Below, in pieces: positions 1 through 6,314 of a stretch of 7,398 nucleotides of DNA (the stretch's first letter is position 1; the number at the start of each line of letters is the position of its first letter). Origin of the DNA: Actinomycetes bacterium (lineage in GTDB: Bacteria > Actinomycetota > Acidimicrobiia > Acidimicrobiales > Bog-793); contig JAJYGM010000653.1 in NCBI GenBank assembly GCA_021785095.1, positions 1 through 7,398 of the forward strand. Direction: 5' to 3'. The translations under genes were made by a program, and so were the position numbers. Under the pieces are notes generated by a model. That model made no database searches. It was not told the origin of the DNA and saw nothing but the letters and a program-made list of their open reading frames with translations.

Positions 1-891
1 GGGCTTCCAGTTGTAGATCTGGGACGTGACGATGTTGTTCGAAACGCCCGACGCCTCGGTGCAGTGCGTACTGAACCACGGAAGCCCGTCCGAACGGGCG
101 ACGCCGATTGCACCCACCACTGATTGAGAGCTGCCGGTGAGCACGTCCGCGCCGTCGGAGACGAAGGTCCTGGCGGCCGTCGCCATGAGGCTGTCTGTAC
201 TGAAGGATCCCGTGTAGACCGGCCTCACGGTCACCTTCGACTTCGCGGCCGCGGCCGCGGCCTCAGCGCCGGCGACGAAGCCGTCGATGTACAGCTTGGC
301 ATCTCCCGTGGCGATAGGACCGATCGGTCCCAGTACCTTCGACTTGCTCATCATCTCGGCGATGTAGCCCTGCACGTAGCCACCTTGGTTCGATGCTGCC
401 TCGTAGCCGAACACGTTGTGCAGTCCGAAGGTCGCTGCTGCCGTGCCCCAGGCAAACGAGACCTTCGGGAACTTGGGGGCCACCTGCTCGACGATCGACC
501 CGTATTGCGAGCCGTGACAGATGACCAGGTTGTAGCCCTTTGAAGCGTACTGCCGGATGACCTGAGCGGCTGTAGAGACGACGTACTCTGTGTCGGAGAC
601 GGAGATCTTGAGGTGCTCCGTCTTCTTGAGATCCTCGAGCGCGCTATACATCGACTCGGTGAAGGCGAGATCGTTGGTAGCGCTGGGGGCGACGAGGGCG
701 ACCTTCAGCGTCCTCACGGTCTTCTTCTTCGCCGTGTTCGCCGAGATCTCGCGGGAGGTCACCTTATGAGTGCCCGCCGACGCAGCGGCGCTCGCCATGG
801 CGATGCCGCCGGACCCCGCGATCCCCAGCACGAGCATCAACGTCGCGCCGGCTACCTTCATGGTGACTCTGTTCAGGTCGGTGATGCGCAT
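1..891 (-). CDS. BMP/PnrA-family ABC transporter substrate-binding protein (partial, 3' end off window)
   Basis: Extracellular binding subunit of a BMP-type ABC importer; characterised members (PnrA, BmpA) bind nucleosides, but the ligand here is inferred. 297 codons are visible and the frame is open at the left edge. ATG at 891 is chosen because AGGGGAGG lies at 898-905, six bases upstream; a second Met (861) has no such site. Residues 11-40 form a signal peptide (hydrophobic core, then an Ala-rich AMASAAASA stretch) with no lipobox Cys, unlike many Gram-positive BMP lipoproteins. The mature fold starts at TLKVALVAPS (61-70). The family segment EAASNQGGYVQGYIAE (164-179) is followed by GPIGP and DGFVAGAE (203-210) and by GADVLTGSSQ (247-256). 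GCGGCC three times in a row (245-262) encodes a short Ala run. It is third in the operon, 50 bases after the second permease. Family is confident; substrate unknown. Confidence 0.9.
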   Translation of the reverse strand, partial: MRITDLNRVTMKVAGATLMLVLGIAGSGGIAMASAAASAGTHKVTSREISANTAKKKTVRTLKVALVAPSATNDLAFTESMYSALEDLKKTEHLKISVSDTEYVVSTAAQVIRQYASKGYNLVICHGSQYGSIVEQVAPKFPKVSFAWGTAAATFGLHNVFGYEAASNQGGYVQGYIAEMMSKSKVLGPIGPIATGDAKLYIDGFVAGAEAAAAAAKSKVTVRPVYTGSFSTDSLMATAARTFVSDGADVLTGSSQSVVGAIGVARSDGLPWFSTHCTEASGVSNNIVTSQIYNWKP

Positions 892-941
892 GTGATGCCT
901 CCCCTTTCGTGGGTGTCTGGTTGCTGAAGATTGCCGGTCGG

Positions 942-1874
942 TCATGCCGCGCGCTCGAAGGGCTTCCCGAGGGCCGCTGGCTGGCGGAATCGCCGAGCGA
1001 TGATGACGAGCACCATGATGGTGAGGACGGCGGGAGCGGCTGCGGCAAGGTCGGAGGCGCTGACCGGGATGATCCCGAGAGATTTCCACTGGAGGACCAC
1101 GGCGATCGTCAAGCCGTAGAGGAGCGACCCTGCCATCACACCAAAGGGGCGCCAGGCGCCGAAGTAGACGAGCGCCACCGCGATGAACCCCTGGCTCTGG
1201 GTGATGTCCTGCACGAAGATGCCGTCGTAGAGCAGGAGGGCAGCACCCGCCAGGCCGGCCATCGTGCAGCCGAACAGCACCGTTGACCAACGGATTCTTG
1301 CCACGCTGATGCCGACGCTGTCGGCGGCTGCTGGGTTCTCGCCTGCCGCGCGCACGTTGAGGCCGTAGGTCGTCCGGTTGAGCACCACCGTCACGACCGG
1401 TACGAGCAAGAATGCGACGTAGACCAGCACCGTCTGTTGGAACAGGATGGGGCCGAGGACAGGGATGCGGTCGAGGACGGGGATGGCGAGCGTGTTCAGC
1501 TGCGGGATCGGCCTGGGGGTGCCGACGAGCTTGATGAACAGGAGGTCGCTGAAGCCGAGACCGAAGAGGTAGATGCCGATCCCGCTTATGCCCTGCTCGG
1601 CCTTGAGCGTGACGCTCGCGAGCGCGGTCACCACCCCGAGGACGAGCCCGACGCCCATGCCTGCGAGGACCGCGACGAGAAGATCTCCAGTCTGGAGGGC
1701 GGCGTAGTAGGTCGCGAACGCCGAGAGCAGCATGATCCCGTCGACGCCGAGGTTGATGACGCCGCTCCGCTGCCCCATCGTCTCACCGAGCGTCGCGAAG
1801 AGGAACGGCGCGGCAAGGCCGAGCGCGGCGGTGAACGTCGCAGTGAGCACCGTCTGGCTGAAGAACTCGCTCAT
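942..1874 (-). CDS. BMP-type ABC transporter permease, YufQ-like (BPD_transp_2)
   Basis: Second inner-membrane permease of the importer, 310 residues, a normal length for this subunit. It is hydrophobic throughout, with about eight to ten membrane segments. Family signatures are GQRSGVINLGVDGIML (near residues 34-49) and, in the cytoplasmic loop expected to contact the ATPase, GLNVRAAGENPAAADSVGIS (near 171-190). Both are typical of the YufQ/NupC-type partner of BMP systems. The ATG overlaps the stop of the upstream permease gene (ATGA at 1871-1874), and AGGAGG at 1881-1886 sits six bases before it, so translation is probably coupled. The end is a short Arg-rich cytoplasmic tail. A xylose/ribose-type permease shares the Pfam fold, but the NLGVDG motif and the adjacent BMP protein favour the nucleoside-type class. 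Confidence 0.92.
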   Translation of the reverse strand: MSEFFSQTVLTATFTAALGLAAPFLFATLGETMGQRSGVINLGVDGIMLLSAFATYYAALQTGDLLVAVLAGMGVGLVLGVVTALASVTLKAEQGISGIGIYLFGLGFSDLLFIKLVGTPRPIPQLNTLAIPVLDRIPVLGPILFQQTVLVYVAFLLVPVVTVVLNRTTYGLNVRAAGENPAAADSVGISVARIRWSTVLFGCTMAGLAGAALLLYDGIFVQDITQSQGFIAVALVYFGAWRPFGVMAGSLLYGLTIAVVLQWKSLGIIPVSASDLAAAAPAVLTIMVLVIIARRFRQPAALGKPFERAA

Positions 1875-3109
1875 TGCAGGCCTCCTGGCGGGGCCCCCAC
1901 GACGGCGCCGCTCCCCTTCACCGGACCGGGCTGCAACTGAGAAGGAGGGCAGGCGGGCACCCGGGACGCGCCCTTGGAGAAGGTCGCGAGGACGCGTTGT
2001 GAAAGCGATGACTTGCCTCCGGCTACGGGGGGCGCGAGCGCGTTAAGGCGCTCCCGGCGCCGCAGGTACTCGAGGGACACGAGGAGGACGACGAGGACGC
2101 CCTCGAGGGTCGTGACCATGGTGGAGGGGACCCCGGTCGCCACCTGCAGTGCGTCCCCACCGACCAGCATCCCGCCGAAGAGGAACGAAGAGACGATGGT
2201 CCACAGGGGGCTGAGGCCCGCGAAGAGGGCGACGACGATCCCGTTGAAGCCATCGGACCCGGTGAAGCCCGTCAGGCTGCCGTCGGTCACCATGCGGTGG
2301 GATGTGCTCCCGAACACGAGGAGGGCGCCTCCGAGCCCGCACATCGCCCCGCTGAGCGTCATCGCGGCCGTCATCGTCCGCTTCACCGCCATGCCGGCGT
2401 AGCGGGACGCTTCGCGCGAGATCCCGACGGAACGCACCCGAAATCCGAAGGTGGTGCGCCGGAGAAGGACGTAGACGGCGATCGCCATGACGACAGCGAC
2501 GATCACGCCGGCCTGCAGCTGGGTGCCCGGCACGAGGATCGGGAGCCAGGAGCTGTGCGGCAACACCCGGGTTTCTGGAATCAGGCCGAACGTCGAATTC
2601 TGAGTGCGGTCGACCATCGGGCCGGACAGCAGGTAGTTCATGATCTGGACGGCGACGAGGTTCAGCATGACCGTGCTCAGGATCTCGTTCACGTTCAGGT
2701 ACGCCCTGAGCGCTCCTGGAATGGCGCCCCACAGAGCTCCCCCGGCGGCGCCGGCAAGAAGGACGAGGGGGACGAGCACCCCCGCCGGCAGGCCCGGGAG
2801 GGCGAGAGCCGTTGCAGTGCTTGCCAGCCCTCCCAGCGCAAGCTGGCCCTCACCGCCGATGTTCAGGACGTTGGCACGGAAGGCGATGCAGATTCCGATC
2901 CCGACGAGCAGCAGCGGAGCGGCACGGACGGCAGTGGCCCCGAGCGCTGTGCTGCCGCCGAAGGCGCCCACGACGAGTGCGTGGTACCCGGTCAAAGGGT
3001 CGGCGCCGAGGGCTGCCATCATCGCGGCCCCGAGCAGGAGGGCGGCGAGGAGAGACCCAGGTAATGCGTACCAACGCAACAGGACGCGACGCCAACCCAC
3101 GGCCCTCAC
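1871..3109 (-). CDS. BMP-type ABC transporter permease, YufP-like (BPD_transp_2), with C-terminal extension
   Basis: First permease of the importer and first gene of the operon. From GTG at 3109 it has 412 residues. Signatures: FRANVLNIGGEGQLALGG (77-94), NVNEILSTVMLNLVA (139-153), TFGFRVRSVG with nearby ASRYAGM (220-240, the ATPase-contact loop) and GFNGIVVALFAGLSPLW (287-303). These match the YufP/NupB-type subunit. The frame stays open up to TTG at 3199, but that TTG lies inside a TTGACA box and the extra 30 residues resemble nothing, so I prefer GTG 3109; a run of eight G lies nine bases before it. After YLRR (about residue 351) comes a tail of about 60 residues rich in Pro, Gly and Ser that the family does not need. 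The start is uncertain; the family is not. Confidence 0.88.
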   Translation of the reverse strand: MRAVGWRRVLLRWYALPGSLLAALLLGAAMMAALGADPLTGYHALVVGAFGGSTALGATAVRAAPLLLVGIGICIAFRANVLNIGGEGQLALGGLASTATALALPGLPAGVLVPLVLLAGAAGGALWGAIPGALRAYLNVNEILSTVMLNLVAVQIMNYLLSGPMVDRTQNSTFGLIPETRVLPHSSWLPILVPGTQLQAGVIVAVVMAIAVYVLLRRTTFGFRVRSVGISREASRYAGMAVKRTMTAAMTLSGAMCGLGGALLVFGSTSHRMVTDGSLTGFTGSDGFNGIVVALFAGLSPLWTIVSSFLFGGMLVGGDALQVATGVPSTMVTTLEGVLVVLLVSLEYLRRRERLNALAPPVAGGKSSLSQRVLATFSKGASRVPACPPSQLQPGPVKGSGAVVGAPPGGLQ

Positions 3110-3147
3110 GGGCGCGAGCCCCCCCCAGGCGATGCTCGCACGGGTCA

Positions 3148-3177
3148 ATCTTGGTCTGCCCCTGGACTGAATGTCAA
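3148..3177 (-). promoter_or_regulatory. Candidate promoter of the transporter operon
   Basis: On the minus strand a perfect -35 hexamer TTGACA (3177-3172) is followed after 18 bases by CAAGAT (3153-3148), a weak -10 that keeps the A at position 2 and the final T. It would start RNA near 3141, about 30 bases before the preferred GTG at 3109. The -35 match is exact; the -10 is poor, so this is a suggestion. Confidence 0.35.
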
Positions 3178-3202
3178 TCGCCGCCAGACGAAATGTCAAT
3201 CG
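3170..3202. repeat. Two 11-bp direct repeats AATGTCAATCG, 22 bp apart
   Basis: AATGTCAATCG occurs at 3170-3180 and again at 3192-3202, a spacing of 22 bases or about two DNA turns. A shorter match, GTCAATC, lies at 3144-3150. On the minus strand each reads CGATTGAC, the first two continuing as TTGACATT, so each also contains a -35 hexamer. The position just upstream of the transporter operon suggests an operator or doubled -35 elements; which one is not decided by the sequence. Confidence 0.55.
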
Positions 3203-3419
3203 ATCGGCGCTGGAACACGTGAGAGGGGTCGAACGTCAGTCATCGGCGGCACGTCCCTCCCAGCAGAGCTCGACATGCCACCACGCTCCCTACGACTTCC
3301 CAGGCTGACCAGGCAATACTCGTGTGCGAACCGGAGCCCGCACCCTTGGCGCCCCATCGGTGCTGCGGGTGCCGCCTCCTGCCGGTGCCGCATCTCTGCG
3401 TGGCCGTCCTATCTGCTGG

Positions 3420-3437
3420 CTTGAACATTTTGTCAAG
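3420..3437. repeat. Inverted repeat CTTGA-N8-TCAAG containing TTGACA
   Basis: CTTGA (3420-3424) and TCAAG (3433-3437) are perfect inverted arms around eight A/T-rich bases, standing out from GC-rich surroundings. On the minus strand the element contains a perfect TTGACA (3436-3431), with GATAGG 17 bases further on. It could be an operator or a distant upstream promoter of the transporter operon, but it could also be chance. Confidence 0.3.
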
Positions 3438-3943
3438 CAGCACGGCAATCCTTGACCGGTCCCCCGGTCTCGTCGACGTCGACGAGCTGGTCATCGAGGC
3501 GGTCGATCACCCACCACTTGCTCGAGCCGGCACGGAGCGGTCTCGTTGCCCAACCGCTACCCGATGGCCACGGGTCGCTTGTGTGGGCCGATGCGCTCGT
3601 GCTGCGCTGCCACAGCCCAGCACGATCATCGCAGCCCCGTTCTGACCGAAGGAGCCGGGAACGGCACCGTCGGTCCGCGCGTCACCTCCTGACCCGACGG
3701 GCCGCGCGCGCACCACGCCTGACGCGCTCCTCGACTTCCAGATCCCCGTCTGCACCTGGGCGCAGTGCGACGAGGAGCGCTCTGGGTTCTCTGGTCCCGA
3801 CCTCACCGGCGACGAGGGCAGGCACCCTCCGCACGGCAACCGGCCGGACGTTCGTGCTCGCGGTCGATGTCGAAGAGCGACGCCGACGACTTGGGTGGGG
3901 TGTCAAAGGTCTGGATTCAGCGCGCCGAGAGAGTCCGATCCCT

Positions 3944-3949
3944 TACGAT
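3944..3949 (+). promoter_or_regulatory. Candidate -10 box TACGAT for the GH25-like gene
   Basis: TACGAT fits the TAnnnT -10 pattern of actinobacteria and lies 31 bases before the ATG at 3981, leaving room for the ribosome site. No convincing -35 hexamer lies 16-18 bases upstream. The same hexamer is found on the other strand before the NTF2-like gene (6796-6801). Confidence 0.35.
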
Positions 3950-3980
3950 TCCGACACCGCGAACGAAGGAGGCGCAGGGA

Positions 3981-4937
3981 ATGGGCAGGCGAGCTGTGGG
4001 ACGTCGTGCTGCTCGAGTCGCAGCCCAAGCGGTCATCGTCGCTGTGCTCGTCGCCGGCAGTGCCACCCCGGCCGTTGCGGCGAAGCCCGCGGGCCACGGC
4101 GGCCGCGGCAGCGGTGGGACAGCCACGCCCACCGGCAACGACGTCTCCTACCCGCAGTGCGGCAGCAGCCTGCCGGCGAGCCCCGCGTTCGGCATCGTCG
4201 GTGTGACGGGAGGGCTCGCCAACGATCTCAACCCCTGCTTCGGGCCCTCGTCGTCGTACCCGAGCTACGCCGAGAGCGAGCTGTACTGGGCCGTCGCCTC
4301 CGCAACTGGCGGGTCGAGCCAGCCCAAGGCGTCGCTGTACGTCAACACCGCCGATCCGGGGAACGTCTCCAACGGCACCGTGATCGCCGACTGGCCCAAG
4401 ACTTCCTCGGGCACCGACCCGTACACTGCGTGCACCACGACGACGGTCACGCTCACAGGCGTCTCGTACACGGTCGGCGCGAACTCCGATGCCTGCGCCT
4501 GGCAGTACGGCTACAACAAGGCGGCTCAGGACGCAGCCTGGCTCAGTGGAGCCGCGTCCGCCATCCGCGGGCAGTCACCCCCGGTCACCGTGCCTGGAAC
4601 AGCCAAGAGCTATCCGTGGTGGCTCGACGTGGAGACGGCGAACACCTGGCAGTCGAACACGACGATGAACGTCGCCGTCCTTCAGGGCATGATCGCGGGG
4701 CTTCAGGCTGCCGGAGCGAGCACCATCGGGGCGTACTCGACCTCCAGCCAATGGGAGACCATCACCGGCGGCACCAGCTCTGCATCGGGATCGCTCTACC
4801 AGATTCCGAGCTGGATTCCCGGAGCACGCACCCTCTCCGGCGCAGAGGCGAACTGTGCGCAGGCCTCCTTCACCGGGGGCACCGTCACGGTGACGCAGTG
4901 GTTCGGCCATCCCGACGACGGCGACTACGCCTGCTGA
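3981..4937 (+). CDS. Secreted GH25-lysozyme-like protein
   Basis: 318 residues, exported. ATG 3981 is chosen because AAGGAGG (3966-3972) is eight bases upstream and a textbook signal peptide follows: Arg-rich n-region, core VIVAVLVAGS (18-27), probable cleavage after AVAA (about residue 34). The frame is open upstream to 3765, but that part lacks sense. A Gly/Thr linker leads to GNDVSYPQCG (52-61). In GH25 muramidases the Asp on this first strand and the Asp-x-Glu on a later strand are catalytic; here they would be D54 and D216/E218 in YPWWLDVETANTW (211-223). Later fold marks are GAYSTSSQW (250-258) and QWFGHPDDGDYAC at the very C-terminus. Six Cys (60, 86, 151, 172, 292, 318) suggest three disulfides. 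There is no separate wall-binding domain. Fold is well supported; peptidoglycan hydrolysis is inferred, since many actinobacterial relatives are uncharacterised. Confidence 0.85.
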   Translation: MGRRAVGRRAARVAAQAVIVAVLVAGSATPAVAAKPAGHGGRGSGGTATPTGNDVSYPQCGSSLPASPAFGIVGVTGGLANDLNPCFGPSSSYPSYAESELYWAVASATGGSSQPKASLYVNTADPGNVSNGTVIADWPKTSSGTDPYTACTTTTVTLTGVSYTVGANSDACAWQYGYNKAAQDAAWLSGAASAIRGQSPPVTVPGTAKSYPWWLDVETANTWQSNTTMNVAVLQGMIAGLQAAGASTIGAYSTSSQWETITGGTSSASGSLYQIPSWIPGARTLSGAEANCAQASFTGGTVTVTQWFGHPDDGDYAC

Positions 4938-5042
4938 ACCTTCGGAGAAATGCGCCTTCGAGCGGGTGCGAGACGCTGCAGGACATCGGAGTCTCCGCCC
5001 AGGTCACCTCGACGGCACGTCACGTTCGGTTCGCGCCCGGCC

Positions 5043-5076
5043 GCACCCGGCGACGCTCGGGCTGCGCCGTCGGTGC
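5043..5076. terminator. Weak hairpin between convergent genes
   Basis: GCACC-c-GGCG (5043-5052) can pair with CGCC-gtc-GGTGC (5065-5076) across a 12-base loop, with a small internal loop. It lies between the convergent stops at 4937 and 5121. There is no T tract on either side, so a terminator role is only suggested by position. Confidence 0.2.
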
Positions 5077-5120
5077 TCCACTCTCGGAGCGCGAAGGGTC
5101 GAACGGTGGTCCGGCGGCGC

Positions 5121-5567
5121 TCATGCGAGAGGGTTGGGGCTGCCAACGCCGGTCGTGATCAGGCTCCGCAGGGAGTTGCTTACGTAGAAGGTCCAGGCCC
5201 CGGAGCACTTCTCGTAGCACTCCTTCCTGGGTGTCAGGCCAACGTGCGTGAAGCGCACTTCGGTTGCCGCGTCCAGCGGGAGGATCTCGAACGTGATATC
5301 GGTTCCGACCCACTCGTCTGGTTCCGAGGTGAAGCTCAGTCTCGCGTCGTCGACGTGCCAGACGACACGCCGGACCGGCACGAGCTCCGAGACGGTCTGC
5401 GTGCTGACGTGGACGTCTTCGTACCGATAGCTGAAGGTGGCGCCCGGCACGCCCGTCTCTCCGTCGAGGCTCCCGGACCACCAGGCCCGGACGTCGTTGA
5501 TCGCCGCGAAGACGGCGTCGGGAGCTTGGTCGACGGTGAAGCTGATGGTGAAGTCGCTCTCGCCCAT
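5121..5567 (-). CDS. SRPBCC / AHSA1-fold protein of unknown function
   Basis: 148 residues, a normal length for a single START-like (SRPBCC) domain, cytosolic with no signal or membrane segment. The fold forms a hydrophobic cavity; the ligand is unknown. Visible family marks, numbered from Met 5567: FTISFTVDQAPDAVFAAIND (6-25) with WW shortly after, TFSYRYEDVH in the middle, ELVPVRRVVWHVDDARLSF, EWVGTDITFEI, and a C-terminal block FTHVGLTPRKECYEKCSGAW followed by SLRSLITTG. This block is characteristic of a common bacterial SRPBCC subfamily often labelled an Hsp90-ATPase-activator homologue; that label should not be read as function. ATG 5567 is preferred to ATG 5597 because AGGAGGGG (5575-5582) lies seven bases before it and the upstream Met falls inside the operator palindrome. 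It is divergent from the HxlR-type regulator and probably its target. Confidence 0.9.
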   Translation of the reverse strand: MGESDFTISFTVDQAPDAVFAAINDVRAWWSGSLDGETGVPGATFSYRYEDVHVSTQTVSELVPVRRVVWHVDDARLSFTSEPDEWVGTDITFEILPLDAATEVRFTHVGLTPRKECYEKCSGAWTFYVSNSLRSLITTGVGSPNPLA

Positions 5568-5590
5568 GGCGGCGCCCCTCCTGGATATAC

Positions 5591-5605
5591 CTTGCATGAT
5601 GCAAG
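5591..5605. promoter_or_regulatory. Perfect palindrome CTTGCATGATGCAAG, likely HxlR-family operator 1
   Basis: A 15-base perfect palindrome centred on 5598, between the divergent SRPBCC and HxlR-type genes. HxlR proteins are winged-helix dimers that bind inverted repeats near their own and adjacent promoters. The site lies 23 bases or more before the SRPBCC start codon, where bound protein would block its transcription. Confidence 0.6.
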
Positions 5606-5623
5606 CTAGCCCAGGCGTTTAGG

Positions 5624-5636
5624 TTGTATCATGCAA
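5624..5636. promoter_or_regulatory. Near-perfect palindrome TTGTATCATGCAA, likely operator 2, overlapping a -10 box
   Basis: Centred on 5630, 32 bases from the centre of operator 1 (about three DNA turns). It has the same TTGCAT/ATGCAA arms with one change (T at 5627). It contains TATCAT (5627-5632), a five-of-six match to a -10 box for the HxlR-type gene at 5659, so binding here would repress the regulator itself. No good -35 hexamer is visible. Confidence 0.5.
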
Positions 5637-5658
5637 GGCCACTCTGGGATGAGGTGAC

Positions 5659-6156
5659 ATGCTGGGGAACACGTACGACAGGCAGGTGTGCTCGATCGCC
5701 CGCGCGCTCGAGGCCGTCGGGGAGCGATGGAGCCTCTTGATCGTCCGCGATGCGCTCTTTGCCCACGTGACCCGCTTCAACGACTTTCAGCACAACCTCG
5801 GCGTGGCGACGAACGTCTTGAAGACTCGGCTCGACTCGCTCGTCGCCGCCGGCATCATGGAGCGCCGTCGCCATTCGGAGCGGACCGCGCTGCACGAGTA
5901 CTTGGTGACCGAGAAGGGACGCGACCTCGCACCAGCGCTGATCGCGCTGACGGCCTGGGGGGACCGCTGGTCGAGCCCGAACGGACCGCCCATCCTCTAC
6001 ACGCATGCCGAGTGCGCGGGTTCGGTTCGACCTGAGCTCACCTGCTCGAACTGTGGAGCCATCGACGCGTCCGAGGTCGTCGTCCGTCCCGGTCCCGGGA
6101 TGCCCGACGAGTACCTCGCCGATCGTCGCCCCCGAGCGACGTCCGATCACCGATGA
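5659..6156 (+). CDS. HxlR-family winged-helix transcriptional regulator
   Basis: 165 residues, DNA-binding. The opening VCSIARALEAVGERWSLLIV (10-29) and RDALFAHVTRFNDFQHNLGV (30-49) are the HxlR hallmark, followed by the recognition-helix region TNVLKTRLDSLVAAGIMERR (51-70) and a wing ending in YLVTEKGRDL (81-90). ALTAWGDRW (96-104) belongs to the dimer helix. Cys 11 sits where several HxlR proteins (YodB, HypR) carry a redox-sensing Cys. The longer C-terminus has His 116, Cys 119, Cys 129 and Cys 132 (HxxC then CxxC), which could bind a metal; such tails occur in other long HxlR proteins. ATG 5659 has GAGGTGA directly before it. It is divergent from the SRPBCC gene with two matching palindromes between, so auto-regulation and control of its neighbour are likely. 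The signal it senses is unknown. Confidence 0.93.
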   Translation: MLGNTYDRQVCSIARALEAVGERWSLLIVRDALFAHVTRFNDFQHNLGVATNVLKTRLDSLVAAGIMERRRHSERTALHEYLVTEKGRDLAPALIALTAWGDRWSSPNGPPILYTHAECAGSVRPELTCSNCGAIDASEVVVRPGPGMPDEYLADRRPRATSDHR

Positions 6157-6164
6157 CGTGGTCG

Positions 6165-6201
6165 CGCTCCGGAGTCCCGAGCGATCCGGGCATACGGAGC
6201 G
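6165..6201. terminator. Nested hairpin between convergent genes, possible bidirectional terminator
   Basis: CGCTCCG (6165-6171) pairs perfectly with CGGAGCG (6195-6201), and inside it CCCG (6176-6179) pairs with CGGG (6187-6190), leaving a 4x4 internal loop and a seven-base end loop. It starts nine bases after the HxlR stop and lies between convergent stops (6156 and 6315). No T tract follows on either strand, which is common in GC-rich genomes. GGGCG/CGCCC (6247-6262) is a second, smaller hairpin. Confidence 0.4.
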
Positions 6202-6314
6202 TGCCCACCATCACAGGCCGCCGGACATGTCGACGGGGGGGAAGGCGGGCGGCGCTGCGCCCCGGGGGCGGAAAGGTCCCTCGGGCCGTGGCAAGGCAAG
6301 CGACAGGGACGATG

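Larger units (their letters stand above)
3203..3980. other. Long region with no convincing gene between the transporter operon and the GH25-like gene
   Basis: Open frames exist on both strands, as expected at this GC content, but none shows a ribosome site, a recognisable motif or steady third-position bias. The longest plus-strand frame (from 3452) runs through the GH25-like gene in the wrong frame. One short minus-strand stretch (3469-3525, reading KWWVIDRLDDQLVDVDE) looks protein-like but has no plausible gene around it. The region also holds an inverted repeat (3420-3437) and a -10-like box just before the GH25-like gene. I see no tRNA-like or clear structured RNA pattern. Confidence 0.6.

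Noticed and set aside
245..262. GCGGCC repeated three times
   Set aside because: It lies in the binding-protein gene and simply encodes an Ala run; no separate function is needed.
3110..3199. TTG start at 3199 for the first permease
   Set aside because: The TTG is part of a TTGACA promoter-like repeat, has no ribosome site, and the extra 30 residues are not membrane-protein-like; GTG 3109 fits better.
4988..4998. CGGAGTCTCCG palindrome after the GH25-like gene
   Set aside because: The arms meet with only one central base, so it cannot form a hairpin, and it has no partner site nearby.
3452..5158. 568-codon plus-strand open frame
   Set aside because: From 3981 on it overlaps the GH25-like gene in another frame and reads as Arg/Ser/His-rich nonsense, which is usual for out-of-frame translation in GC-rich DNA.
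5568..5597. Upstream ATG at 5597 for the SRPBCC protein
   Set aside because: This Met codon is part of the operator palindrome and has no ribosome site; the ATG at 5567 has a strong one.
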